Part shown: positions 7,622-16,277 of the stretch, in pieces
Position numbering within the stretch: the stretch's first letter is position 1
Layout: each line of letters starts with the position of its first letter
Source of the DNA: Chitinophagaceae bacterium
GTDB taxonomy: Bacteria > Bacteroidota > Bacteroidia > Chitinophagales > Chitinophagaceae
Direction of reading: 5' to 3'
Assembly: GCA_947372235.1 (NCBI GenBank)
Contig: CANBSW010000015.1
Coordinates: 1 to 43,699 of the forward strand
DNA: 43,699 bases
The notes under the pieces: generated by a model
Databases searched by the model: none
What the model saw: only the letters and a program-made list of their open reading frames with translations
Told to the model about the DNA's origin: nothing
Program-made: the position numbers and the translations under genes

Positions 7622-8773
7622 ATGAAAAAAAGTATAGCAGTATATTGGTTGTTTTTTTTACTCTTCACCACCAGTTGTAAAAAAACTTACGAACCGTCGG
7701 TGATAACAATCAACTATAATTACCTGGTGATTGATGGAGTGATCAATGCTAACCCGAATGGGGTAAGCACCATAACACTCAGCCGCACAAAAAATCTCAC
7801 CGATAGCCAATCTGCCAAACCAGAAGCCGGTGCGCAGGTATCCATTGATGCGGAAAGCGGTGTTTCTTTTTTGCTTTCATCGCAAGGCAATGGCATGTAT
7901 ACCAGTGCGCCATTAAATTTATCTGTAAACGGGAAATACAGGTTGCGAATAGCTACTTCTGATGGATCTAAATATCAATCTGATTTGGTTGCTGTAAAAC
8001 AAACATCACCCATTGACAGTCTTAGCTGGAGCCAGGATACTTTGCATAAGGATGTAACCATTTTTGCTCATACACATGACCCGCAGAATAGTACGAGGTT
8101 TTATCGTTGGGATTATATAGAAACTTACCAATACCACTCACAGATTGAATCGGGTTTGGGATTGAAAAATGGTCTGATGTATTATATTGACTCAACCACA
8201 CAACAATATAATTGCTGGGCAACTGCCAACTCATCGGTTATTGCTATTGCCAGTTCTGAAGTGTTGAGTCAGGATGTGATCAGTTATGCGCCAGTTGTAT
8301 GGATCCCTAAAAATTCGGAACAGATTGGCATTCGTTATTCGGTTAATATCAGGCAATATGGATTAACAAAAGAAGCATACCAGTATTGGGATATCTTAAA
8401 AAAGAGTACACAGCAAACCGGAACCATTTTTGATCCACAGCCTTCGCAGGTATTGGGAAATATTCATTGTATCAGTAATCCCAATGAACCGGTAATCGGT
8501 TTTGTAAGTGCTTCTTTTATTACGGAGAAAAGATTGTTTATAGACAGGAGGGATGTGATAGATTGGGTTTATACTGTACCTGGCAACGAGTGTAAAATAG
8601 ATAATACCCCTGCGAATAATAATTTTCTGCTGTATACATATCCGGATACCACTTATGGCCCTTATCATTTTACAACCGGGTTCCCAAACAGTACATTGGT
8701 GATCGCTAAAAAAGATTGTCTGGATTGTAGGAGAAGGGGTGGTACCAGTATTAAACCTGCTTTCTGGAAATAA
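7622..8773 (+). CDS. DUF4249 family outer-membrane lipoprotein
   Basis: 383 residues from the ATG at 7622; an upstream in-frame TTG overlaps the receptor stop codon and is less likely. The signal peptide has a lipobox, FFLLFTTSC, followed by KKTYEP. An N-terminal beta-sandwich segment (YLVIDGVINANPNGVSTITL, then GAQVSIDAESG and GKYRLRIATSDG) is typical of DUF4249. A cysteine pair near the end (KKDCLDCRRRG) is also seen in this family. DUF4249 genes regularly follow SusC-like receptors without SusD, so it probably sits on the cell surface with the receptor. The ligand is unknown. Confidence 0.88.
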   Translation: MKKSIAVYWLFFLLFTTSCKKTYEPSVITINYNYLVIDGVINANPNGVSTITLSRTKNLTDSQSAKPEAGAQVSIDAESGVSFLLSSQGNGMYTSAPLNLSVNGKYRLRIATSDGSKYQSDLVAVKQTSPIDSLSWSQDTLHKDVTIFAHTHDPQNSTRFYRWDYIETYQYHSQIESGLGLKNGLMYYIDSTTQQYNCWATANSSVIAIASSEVLSQDVISYAPVVWIPKNSEQIGIRYSVNIRQYGLTKEAYQYWDILKKSTQQTGTIFDPQPSQVLGNIHCISNPNEPVIGFVSASFITEKRLFIDRRDVIDWVYTVPGNECKIDNTPANNNFLLYTYPDTTYGPYHFTTGFPNSTLVIAKKDCLDCRRRGGTSIKPAFWK

Positions 8774-8788
8774 AATAGAAAGGAAACT

Positions 8789-11173
8789 ATGAAAAAAAAG
8801 GTTGCTTATTATTCACTTATAGTCTTTATGTTGTTGTCTCCTTTTATAACAACAGCACAAAGAGCTGTGGATGCAGTATTGCAATCTTTTAATGAATACC
8901 GCACAAAAAATATAGAAGAGAAATTATTTGTACATACGGATAAAGGTTTTTACATGGCAGGTGAGATCATTTGGTTTAAAGTGTATGCTGTGGATGCCCA
9001 TCTAAACAAACCTTTATCATTGAGTAAAATCAGTTATGCAGAATTACTCACAAAAGATAATAAACCTGTGCTACAGGCAAAGATCGCAATGAGTGAGGAA
9101 GGAACCGGGGATGGTTCATTTCAATTACCCTATTCTGTAGGTTCAGGAAATTATATTTTTCGTGCGTATACCAATTGGATGAAGAATGCAGGGGAAACAT
9201 TTTTTTTTGAGAAAGACATAGTTATTGTAAATAGTTTAAAGAAACCCGAATGGTCAGTTGCTGATACGGAATTATATGATGTGCAGTTTTTTCCTGAAGG
9301 AGGAAATATGGTACATAACATACAAAGTAAAGTAGCGTTTAAAATAACTGATGTACATGGGAACGGCGTAAATAGTAAAGGCGTGGTTTTGAATAGCCGA
9401 AATGATACTATTGTTCGTTTTGCCAGCCTGCGTTTTGGTATGGGGCATTTTAATTTTACACCTGATGCCGGTGAAAAATATCATGCGGTGTTATTTACTT
9501 CAGACGGTGCCAGCCTTTCCAAACCATTACCTGCTATCAATACCAGTGGCATTGTAATGCAGTTGAGGGAACTGGATCAGAACAGGCTATCACTCAGTAT
9601 AGAAAGTAAAAATGCTGGTTCAATCATTTCATTATTGGTGCATACCCGAAATGTGGTAAAATATGCACTGTCTACAGAGTTGTTTGGTGGAAGAACAGAA
9701 ATAGAAATTGATAAGAAAAAATTAGGTGAGGGCATCTCGCAGTTTACAGTGTTTGATGGGACTAACAGGGCTGTTTGTGAACGATTGTTTTTTAGTAAAC
9801 CGGATACTTTGTCAATCAATCTTACCACTGATGCACAACAATATGGTGAAAGAAAAAAAGTAACCATTGAACTGGATACACATGATGCCAAACAGTTGCC
9901 GGTATCCGGAAACCTGTCTATGTCTGTATACCTGTTGGATTCACTGCAAACTTTGGAGCCCGGTAATATATTGAGTTATCTCTGGTTAACATCTGACCTG
10001 AAAGGGAAAATAGAATCGCCTGATTATTATTTTAGAGACAATAGCCCTGAAGTACAGGAAGCAACAGATAACCTGATGCTTACCCAGGGATGGCGAAGAT
10101 TTAACTGGGATGCTGTTTTGCAGACACGAAAAACAGAACCAGAATATCCGGCAGAAACGGAAGGGCATATCATCACCGGAAAAATAGTAGACAAGCGTAA
10201 CGGAAAAACTGCAGAAAATGTACAGGCTTATCTTTCTGTACCGGCAGAGAAATCTTTGTTTAGTACAATAACGAGTTCTCAAAATGGTGTTCTACGTTTT
10301 AATATGATGAACTTTTATGGTGGTAATGAAGTTATTGTTCAAACCAATAGTTCGGCAGACAGTATGTTCAGGATAGATATTGGTAACCCTTTCTTTGAAA
10401 AATATAGTAACAGGCAATTAATGCCTTTGGCTGTTACAGAAACTCAGTCGTCATTATTGTTATCGCATAGCATTAGTTCTCAGGTAGGAAATGCATATTA
10501 TGCAGATAAACACCAGCAGTTCCTCTATCCTAAAAATGCAGATACCACTGCTTTTTACGGGCTTCCCGACAAGCGTTATTATTTAGATGATTATACCCGT
10601 TTTATTACAATGGAAGAAGTGATGCGTGAGTATGTAGCAGAAGTTGCTGTGAGTAAAAATAAGAATCATTTTAGGTTCCGTGTATGGAATGAACCGTATA
10701 AGAAATATTTCGAATCAGATCCATTGGTATTAATGGATGGGGTTCCTGTTTTTGATGTTGATAAGATCATCAATTTTGATCCATTAAAGATCAAAAAACT
10801 GGACGTGATGTCGCACAAATTCTACCAGCATAATCAGGTGCATGAAGGCATCCTTAATTTCAGTACATATCAGGGCGACCTTGCCGGTTATTCGCTCGAT
10901 GCCAATGCTCTGATTATTGAATACGAAGGATTACAGTTGCAGCGTGAATTCTATTCACCCAAATATGCAAGTGCTGAATCAATTAACAGCCGGTTACCCG
11001 ATTACAGAAACCTCCTTTACTGGTTGCCAGAAATACATTCAGGAAAAAATGGTAAACAACAGCTTTCGTTTTACACCGCTGATATCCCGGGTAATTATGG
11101 TATTGTGGTACAAGGAATTACTGTTAATGGTTTGTCAGGAAGTAAAACCATTGTTTTTAAAGTTGCACATTGA
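8789..11173 (+). CDS. Macroglobulin-like exported protein with a plug-like segment
   Basis: 794 residues with a signal peptide ending TTAQ. An MG2-like domain lies at about 38-150 (EEKLFVHTDKGFYMAGEIIW, a hallmark start) and a second beta domain at about 155-250 (VQFFPEGGNMVHN). The conserved LMLTQGWRRFNW lies near residue 430, and a regulatory-type beta sandwich near 460-520. Near residues 645-700, PLVLMDGVPVFDVDKIINFD and the following ILNFSTYQGD resemble a TonB-receptor plug, but no barrel follows. A final macroglobulin-like domain ends IVVQGITVNGLSG. It begins 15 bases after the DUF4249 gene. It may act as a periplasmic or surface partner of the receptor; its function is unproven. Confidence 0.85.
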   Translation: MKKKVAYYSLIVFMLLSPFITTAQRAVDAVLQSFNEYRTKNIEEKLFVHTDKGFYMAGEIIWFKVYAVDAHLNKPLSLSKISYAELLTKDNKPVLQAKIAMSEEGTGDGSFQLPYSVGSGNYIFRAYTNWMKNAGETFFFEKDIVIVNSLKKPEWSVADTELYDVQFFPEGGNMVHNIQSKVAFKITDVHGNGVNSKGVVLNSRNDTIVRFASLRFGMGHFNFTPDAGEKYHAVLFTSDGASLSKPLPAINTSGIVMQLRELDQNRLSLSIESKNAGSIISLLVHTRNVVKYALSTELFGGRTEIEIDKKKLGEGISQFTVFDGTNRAVCERLFFSKPDTLSINLTTDAQQYGERKKVTIELDTHDAKQLPVSGNLSMSVYLLDSLQTLEPGNILSYLWLTSDLKGKIESPDYYFRDNSPEVQEATDNLMLTQGWRRFNWDAVLQTRKTEPEYPAETEGHIITGKIVDKRNGKTAENVQAYLSVPAEKSLFSTITSSQNGVLRFNMMNFYGGNEVIVQTNSSADSMFRIDIGNPFFEKYSNRQLMPLAVTETQSSLLLSHSISSQVGNAYYADKHQQFLYPKNADTTAFYGLPDKRYYLDDYTRFITMEEVMREYVAEVAVSKNKNHFRFRVWNEPYKKYFESDPLVLMDGVPVFDVDKIINFDPLKIKKLDVMSHKFYQHNQVHEGILNFSTYQGDLAGYSLDANALIIEYEGLQLQREFYSPKYASAESINSRLPDYRNLLYWLPEIHSGKNGKQQLSFYTADIPGNYGIVVQGITVNGLSGSKTIVFKVAH

Positions 11174-11183
11174 TAAAAAAAGG

Positions 11184-11513
11184 TTAATGGCTGGATACAA
11201 ATTTCAATCCTGCAATAGATGCAATCAATGTGAACATAAAAAACAAACGCCAAAAATCAGCCGGTTCTTTAAAGAATAGAATTCCTATGATGGCTGTGCC
11301 TGCGGCTCCCACACCTGTCCATACAGCATAAGCCGTTCCCATGGGCAAGGTTTGTGTTGCTCTGTATAAGAGGTACATACTTAAACTCAGGCTGATAAAA
11401 AATCCACTGATCCATAACAGGGAACTGTTCCCCGTGGTGATCTTTGCCTTGGCAAGACAGGTGGTGAACCCTACTTCGAATAAGCCGGCAATGATGAGAA
11501 TGATCCAGTTCAT
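11184..11513 (-). CDS. Small multidrug resistance (SMR) exporter, SugE/Gdx-like
   Basis: 109 residues with four transmembrane helices. IILIIAGLFEVGF contains the essential Glu13, and TLPMGTAYAVWTGVGAAGTA is nearly the SugE/Gdx consensus. Gdx members export guanidinium with proton antiport as antiparallel dimers. Position 16, Trp in well-studied Gdx proteins, is Phe here, and the first loop is about four residues longer, so the substrate is uncertain. It lies 15 bases downstream of an EamA-type half transporter and is probably translated from the same transcript. I saw no guanidine riboswitch upstream of the pair. Confidence 0.88.
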   Translation of the reverse strand: MNWIILIIAGLFEVGFTTCLAKAKITTGNSSLLWISGFFISLSLSMYLLYRATQTLPMGTAYAVWTGVGAAGTAIIGILFFKEPADFWRLFFMFTLIASIAGLKFVSSH

Positions 11514-11528
11514 ATAGATAAATAAAGA

Positions 11529-11951
11529 TTATTTCCAAACTAATACAATCATTCCAATAAAGATCAATCCGCCACCAATTAATATTTTGGGAGTGGCCGG
11601 CTCTTTCAATAATACAAATGATAACACAAGTGTGATTACAATACTAGCTTTATCAATAGCTGCAACATACGATACCGGCCCGTCTTTCATGGCACGGTAA
11701 TAAAACAACCAGCTTACGGTTGTGGTAATTCCCGATACTACCAATAACAAAGTTTGTTTGCCGGTTAATAATGGAATGTCTTTGTATTTAGATCCGATGA
11801 GATTAATGGCGGTGATGATAAAAAAAATAGTAGTGGTTCTTATACCCAGACCAAGATCAGGATTGATATTTTGTAAACCGTATTTTGCCAGTACTGAGGT
11901 AAGCCCGGCAAAGATCATTGAAAGGATGGCGTATATTATCCAGGTTTCCAT
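11529..11951 (-). CDS. Half-size EamA/DMT family transporter
   Basis: 140 residues, one EamA repeat with about five hydrophobic segments, where most family members have two repeats and about 300 residues. Recognisable pieces are the N-terminal IYAILSMIFAGLTSVLAKYG and the C-terminal signature SFVLLKEPATPKILIGGGLI. It must form a dimer to make a full transporter. It leads a two-gene transcript with the SMR exporter 15 bases downstream. Both are drug/metabolite superfamily halves, so a heteromer is conceivable, but nothing in the sequence demonstrates it. The substrate is unknown. Confidence 0.88.
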   Translation of the reverse strand: METWIIYAILSMIFAGLTSVLAKYGLQNINPDLGLGIRTTTIFFIITAINLIGSKYKDIPLLTGKQTLLLVVSGITTTVSWLFYYRAMKDGPVSYVAAIDKASIVITLVLSFVLLKEPATPKILIGGGLIFIGMIVLVWK

Positions 11952-12045
11952 ACTGAAAAATCATGTGAGTGTATGTAATAAAGTTAGTTCTTAGCCGGCA
12001 GAAATCAATTCCAGAAAACTGTCTGTTAAATTACGCATGAAAGGA

Positions 12046-12135
12046 CCCCACCCCATCCCGGCCCTGAAAAGAGAGGGAGTTTTAAAAATTTTCTCCCCAT
12101 CCCAGGGGGAGATGTCCGAAGGACAGAGGGGGTGT
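12046..12135. repeat. GC-rich dispersed repeat with nested hairpins
   Basis: A GC-rich island in an AT-rich spacer. It contains CCCTGAAAAGAGAGGGAG, a hairpin CTCCCC/GGGGAG (12093-12098 with 12106-12111), and a tight hairpin TGTCC-GAA-GGACA (12113-12125). The opening CCCCACCCCATCCC resembles the palindrome at 16215-16267, so both look like members of one repetitive element. It lies downstream of the AHSA1 gene and upstream of the EamA gene on the minus strand, and could affect read-through between them. Confidence 0.6.
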
Positions 12136-12142
12136 AATAGAA

Positions 12143-12568
12143 TTACTTACCCAACGCCTCCACATATTTTTTAAAATTATCCAATATCGCCTGCCATCCC
12201 ATTCTTTGCATTTCAACAGAATTCATACTCTCTGCTTCAAATGTTTCTGTGATATGAGTTTGATCACCAGATTCGCTAAAATGGATGCTTACTTTTCTTT
12301 CATCGCCAAGTGTATAGGAGATCTGTTTATTTGTTTCAATAATATCATAGATCCCCCAAAAATCAAAACTGAAACTCCCATCTTTTGCAGCCATGGTATA
12401 ACTGAATTTGCCGCCCACCTGCAGGTCGTTCTCTGCTTTGGGAGTATGCCAGTCCGGGGAAGCATTGTTCCATTGCATAACATGCGCAGGGGTGGTAAAA
12501 CACTCCCAAACCTTTTCAATTGGGGCAGAGATACTTGCTTGTATGGTAATGTTAGTTCTTGCAGACAT
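12143..12568 (-). CDS. SRPBCC/AHSA1-like domain protein
   Basis: 141 residues, a single SRPBCC (START-like) helix-grip domain of the AHSA1 type. The start NITIQASISAPIEKVWECFT and the segment HVMQWNNASPDW are typical, as are WGIYDIIETNKQISYTLGDE in the middle and MQRMGWQAILDNFKKYVEA at the C-terminal helix. These proteins bind hydrophobic ligands or act as small cytoplasmic modulators; the ligand is not known. There is no signal peptide. It stands alone on the minus strand, with its start separated by 122 bases from the divergent START-like gene. Confidence 0.9.
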   Translation of the reverse strand: MSARTNITIQASISAPIEKVWECFTTPAHVMQWNNASPDWHTPKAENDLQVGGKFSYTMAAKDGSFSFDFWGIYDIIETNKQISYTLGDERKVSIHFSESGDQTHITETFEAESMNSVEMQRMGWQAILDNFKKYVEALGK

Positions 12569-12690
12569 GGTATTATTATATTGGGTTTAGTTAAAATAAA
12601 TATACAATGTTTTTATAAAAATGAGTTATTCCCATTACATAAATATGGAATTGACGTATCTTATCAAGTAAAGAAACAAATGATCAAAAA

Positions 12691-13344
12691 TTGAGAACGC
12701 TGTATCAATATATATGTCTTTTTTTATTGGCATGTTTTTCTTTTCATCAAGGAATGTCTCAAACTGACTGGACATTGAAGAAAGATAAAGACGGAATTCA
12801 GGTGTATACCGGTAAGGTTGCTGATTCAAAATTTAAAGTTATCAAAGTGAGTTGTGTTCTTGAAGCAAGGTTATCGCAATTGGCGGCTATTATATTACAA
12901 CCAGAGTTACAGCCTGAATGGGTAATTGCAACTAAGTTAGCCTATACGGTAAAACATATTGATGCTTCTCATTTGTATTATTATGCTGAAGCATCAGTGC
13001 CATGGCCCATGAGTAACCGTGATATGGTAATAGACCTGGCACTGAACCAGAATGCGGTAACAAAACGCTTAACGATTCATGCTAATACCATTGATCATAT
13101 ATTACCGGAAAAAAACGGTAAGCAACGGGTGCCGCTTTCACAGGCAGTATGGGAAGTAGAGCCTTTGGGAAATGATAAGATCAAAATTGAATATAATCTT
13201 CGAATTGATCCCGGTGGAGGTATCCCTGCCTGGATGATGAATATGTTTATTGCCAAAGGCCCATTTGAATCTTTTAAAAATCTAAGTACTATGATCAAAG
13301 AAAAAAGATTTCAGGATCAGCGGTTTGATTTTTTGAAGGATTGA
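12691..13344 (+). CDS. Exported START-like domain protein
   Basis: 217 residues starting at a TTG codon. No in-frame ATG lies between it and the upstream stop at 12652, and the TTG start gives a convincing signal peptide (LYQYICLFLLACFSF, with cleavage near MSQ). The mature protein resembles a lipid-binding START domain: WTLKKDKDGIQVYTGKV, then YYYAEASVPWPMSNRDMVID, a segment conserved in START proteins, and a C-terminal helix. It is probably periplasmic. The ligand is unknown. It converges on the M16 peptidase gene with a 19-base gap and no clear terminator between them. Confidence 0.85.
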   Translation: MRTLYQYICLFLLACFSFHQGMSQTDWTLKKDKDGIQVYTGKVADSKFKVIKVSCVLEARLSQLAAIILQPELQPEWVIATKLAYTVKHIDASHLYYYAEASVPWPMSNRDMVIDLALNQNAVTKRLTIHANTIDHILPEKNGKQRVPLSQAVWEVEPLGNDKIKIEYNLRIDPGGGIPAWMMNMFIAKGPFESFKNLSTMIKEKRFQDQRFDFLKD

Positions 13345-13363
13345 TTCTTCCAAACAGATTCTT

Positions 13364-16165
13364 TTACTTCCCTTCAGGCATTAAAACCAATCTTACCATA
13401 TTTGTGTCGTTAAAATATTGATTGGCTAATGTTTTGGTACGATCTACTGTTAGCAGTTTGATTTTACCCGGGGCATCCAGGATTTTTAATGGGTCTGATT
13501 TTCTGAAGAACTGCTGTTCCAGCTGATAGCGCCAGTAACTGTTTTCTTTTACATCATTCTCAAGTGCGCGGGTTTGTTCTGCTATTACTTTATCAATATT
13601 TACCTGTGCTATGCCGTTGGTTTTTGTGTTTTTGATCTCTTCCATCACCAGTCCAATTAGTTTGTCTACATTTTCCGGAGCACAACCAAACTGTATACCA
13701 ATACTGTAATTGGCAACGGGTTCCCGGTTAATGCCTCCGTTTACCCCAACTCCATACACGCCACCTGCATCTTCACGTAAAACTTCACGGAGTTTAATAG
13801 CAAGTGTTTTGCATAACTGGCTTACCTGAATATCATCCAATTCATTATAACTATTATTAGTACCGGTAAAGAATAGGCGAACACTGGCTTTGTTCTCTTT
13901 TCCTTTTTTGATCACTTTGTTGATCTTTCCATTTGGATAACGAATTCCTACATCTTTCCAATTGTCTTTCTGATTGGTACCCGGTAAAGAAGCTACATAT
14001 TTTTCGATAAGGGGCTTGATACTGTCTATACTAAAATTGCCCACAAACGTAAACAGAAACTGGCCTGCATTGGCAAATCGTTCTTTATAGATCGCTATCG
14101 ATCTGTTGATATCCATTTTTTTCAGATCATGAATACCAAAAGGTTTTCTGCGAACATGGTAGTTTCCCATGATATAACTCACAGAATCAGAAAACACAGA
14201 ACCCGGGTCTTTGTCTTTATTATCCAGCTGTGCTTTTATTTGTTGCTGCAATACATTGAACATGTCTGCATCTTTTCTGACAGCCACAAAACTTCCATGT
14301 AATAATTCAAATGCAGTTGCCAGGTCTTTTTTATTGCTAAATCCACTCATGCCCTGCATATAAGCGGCAATAGAAGCTGCTACATAACAGTTCTTTCCTG
14401 TTAGTGCTTTTTGTAATGACTGTACATCAAGCGTGCCCATGCCGCCAATAGAAGCCACTGTAGCAGCGTTTGATGCGTTTATATAATCGCTATCCTCATA
14501 CAATGATGTTCCTCCCCAACTGATGGCAGAGAACTGAATGTCGTCGTTTTTAAAATTGGTAGGTTTTAAAATAACACGTGCTCCGTTGGATAGTAACCAC
14601 TCGGTTGTGCCGATAGCTTCATATTTCTTCTCACTTATTACTTTTCCAGCAACAGGATCAATGGGAAGGAGTGGACCTTTTGATACTTTGTCAATATACT
14701 TTTTAAGTGTACCCAATGGCTTATTCAATTGAGCAAGAACGGCAGATTGTGCTGGCAAATTCTTTTTCTCCGTTTCCGGAACGGTTATCACAACAGACCG
14801 ATCTGTTGGTTTGATCCATTTTGTGATTAAATTATTTACCTCCTGTAATGTGATCAATGGCAGGAATTTCCGGTACAGATTATATTCATATGCGATGCCG
14901 GGAATACCATCTCCTTTTAAATAGTTAGTGATCAGTTCCTGAATCAGTTCTGCAGATTTTGTTTTGTCTCTCTCATTATACATATTCTCAATACGCGAGA
15001 GAATATTTTTAACGGCGCGGTCTAATTCTGTTTGCACAAATCCATACTGTTTTACTCTTTCATTTTCTGTGAGTAAGGTTTGAATAGATGCATTGATGTC
15101 TTTCCCCGTTTTAGCAACCGCTACTAATGAGAATGCGTCTTTATCACCAATAAATCCACCATAACTGCTGCTGCCATATAAAAAAGGAGCTTCGGGTTTT
15201 TGGGCAATTTCTTCAAAGCGGCTGCTCATCATCTGGTTAAATAATTCGCGGATGATATCAGCTCTAAACTGGTTCTCTGTTTTAGTAGGAAGTGCTTCCT
15301 GTTGTGTATAATAGATTTGCACAACATTATACGGTTGTTCCGGATCTGATAAAATAGATGTTCTGGTTTCAGTATGCGGTGGTATACTAAACTTGGTTCT
15401 TTTTTTTGGATTTACTGCTGCCGGTATATTTTCGAAATGTGCTTTGATCATTTGTTCTGTTTCTGCAATATCCACATCACCTACAACAATAACTGCCTGC
15501 AGATCCGGTCTGTACCAATCATGGTAAAATGAAGTAAGCATATTATAATGCGCAGTATCAATATTGGCTTTTGTGCCAATGGGCAATCGCTTTGCATACT
15601 GTGAGCCTTTCAACAATACCGGAAAATATTTGTCACGTAACCGTGCATCTGCTCCACGACCGAGTCTCCATTCTTCAACAATTACCCCACGCTCTTTATC
15701 AATTTCTGCAGGCTCAAAGCTTACACCATGTGCCCAGTCTTCCAAAATTTGCATGGCTTGTTTGTAAACCATCGGGCTGTCAGTAGGCACCTGTAATTCA
15801 TAAATGGTTTCATCAAATGATGTAGATGCATTCAGATCTGCACCAAAATTTACGCCACTTTTTTCCAGAAAATTTACCAGTTCATTTTTCTTGAAATGTT
15901 GTGTGCCGTTAAAACTCATATGCTCAACAAAATGAGCGATACCCACTTGTTTATCGGTTTCCAGAATTGATCCTGCATTAACAACCAATCTCAATTCTGC
16001 ACGGTTTTTAGGCTCCTGATTTTTGCGGATATAATAAGTAAGGCCATTGCTGAGCCTGCCAATTTTTATACTTGGATCAATAGGGAGAAGAGAATCTGTT
16101 TTTTGAGCAGTGATTTGTATGGTTATAAAAAGTAAAAAAGAGAGAAGATATTTGGGGTGTGTCAT
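13364..16165 (-). CDS. M16 family zinc metallopeptidase (insulinase type)
   Basis: 933 residues with a signal peptide (LLSFLLFITIQITAQ). The zinc motif HxxEH is His78-Phe-Val-Glu81-His82, followed by the typical MSFNGTQHFKKNELVNFLEK. The third ligand Glu lies in KERGVIVEEWRLG near residue 160. A second, inactive M16 half follows at about 510-930 (the glycine-rich NGARVILKPTNFKND begins it), giving the clam-shell architecture of pitrilysin-like enzymes. It probably degrades peptides in the periplasm. It lies downstream of the tryptophan dioxygenase gene on the same strand, but a large palindrome separates them, so co-transcription is doubtful. Confidence 0.94.
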   Translation of the reverse strand: MTHPKYLLSFLLFITIQITAQKTDSLLPIDPSIKIGRLSNGLTYYIRKNQEPKNRAELRLVVNAGSILETDKQVGIAHFVEHMSFNGTQHFKKNELVNFLEKSGVNFGADLNASTSFDETIYELQVPTDSPMVYKQAMQILEDWAHGVSFEPAEIDKERGVIVEEWRLGRGADARLRDKYFPVLLKGSQYAKRLPIGTKANIDTAHYNMLTSFYHDWYRPDLQAVIVVGDVDIAETEQMIKAHFENIPAAVNPKKRTKFSIPPHTETRTSILSDPEQPYNVVQIYYTQQEALPTKTENQFRADIIRELFNQMMSSRFEEIAQKPEAPFLYGSSSYGGFIGDKDAFSLVAVAKTGKDINASIQTLLTENERVKQYGFVQTELDRAVKNILSRIENMYNERDKTKSAELIQELITNYLKGDGIPGIAYEYNLYRKFLPLITLQEVNNLITKWIKPTDRSVVITVPETEKKNLPAQSAVLAQLNKPLGTLKKYIDKVSKGPLLPIDPVAGKVISEKKYEAIGTTEWLLSNGARVILKPTNFKNDDIQFSAISWGGTSLYEDSDYINASNAATVASIGGMGTLDVQSLQKALTGKNCYVAASIAAYMQGMSGFSNKKDLATAFELLHGSFVAVRKDADMFNVLQQQIKAQLDNKDKDPGSVFSDSVSYIMGNYHVRRKPFGIHDLKKMDINRSIAIYKERFANAGQFLFTFVGNFSIDSIKPLIEKYVASLPGTNQKDNWKDVGIRYPNGKINKVIKKGKENKASVRLFFTGTNNSYNELDDIQVSQLCKTLAIKLREVLREDAGGVYGVGVNGGINREPVANYSIGIQFGCAPENVDKLIGLVMEEIKNTKTNGIAQVNIDKVIAEQTRALENDVKENSYWRYQLEQQFFRKSDPLKILDAPGKIKLLTVDRTKTLANQYFNDTNMVRLVLMPEGK

Positions 16166-16214
16166 GGTTGGTGGTTATGATGCGAATGTAAGAGTAAAAA
16201 AGGATTGATTCCTG

Positions 16215-16267
16215 TATATACCCCACCCTGCCCTACCCTGAAAGGGGAGGGCAGGGTGGGGTATATA
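16215..16267. repeat. Near-perfect 53-base GC-rich palindrome
   Basis: Arms of 20 bases (16215-16234 and 16248-16267) are perfect inverted copies. One A/G mismatch follows, then a 4-bp inner stem CCCT/AGGG around a GAA loop. The core CCCTGAAAGGGGAGGG is shared in degenerate form with the element at 12046-12135. It lies between the tryptophan dioxygenase stop and the M16 start on the minus strand. It would form a strong RNA hairpin but has no U-tract, so it looks like a repetitive element that may secondarily act as a terminator or RNA stabiliser. Confidence 0.75.
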
Positions 16268-16277
16268 AGTAGATTTG

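Noticed and set aside
4842..8773. SusC/SusD polysaccharide utilisation locus
   Set aside because: There is no SusD homologue, glycoside hydrolase or sugar regulator; DUF4249 is a different family.
11952..12142. Guanidine riboswitch upstream of the EamA-SMR pair
   Set aside because: The GC-rich sequence there is a repeat related to 16215-16267, and none of the conserved ykkC-type segments are visible.
12713..13344. START-like gene beginning at an internal ATG instead of TTG
   Set aside because: The next in-frame Met lies at the signal-peptide cleavage region, so using it would delete the signal peptide; the TTG at 12691 preserves it.
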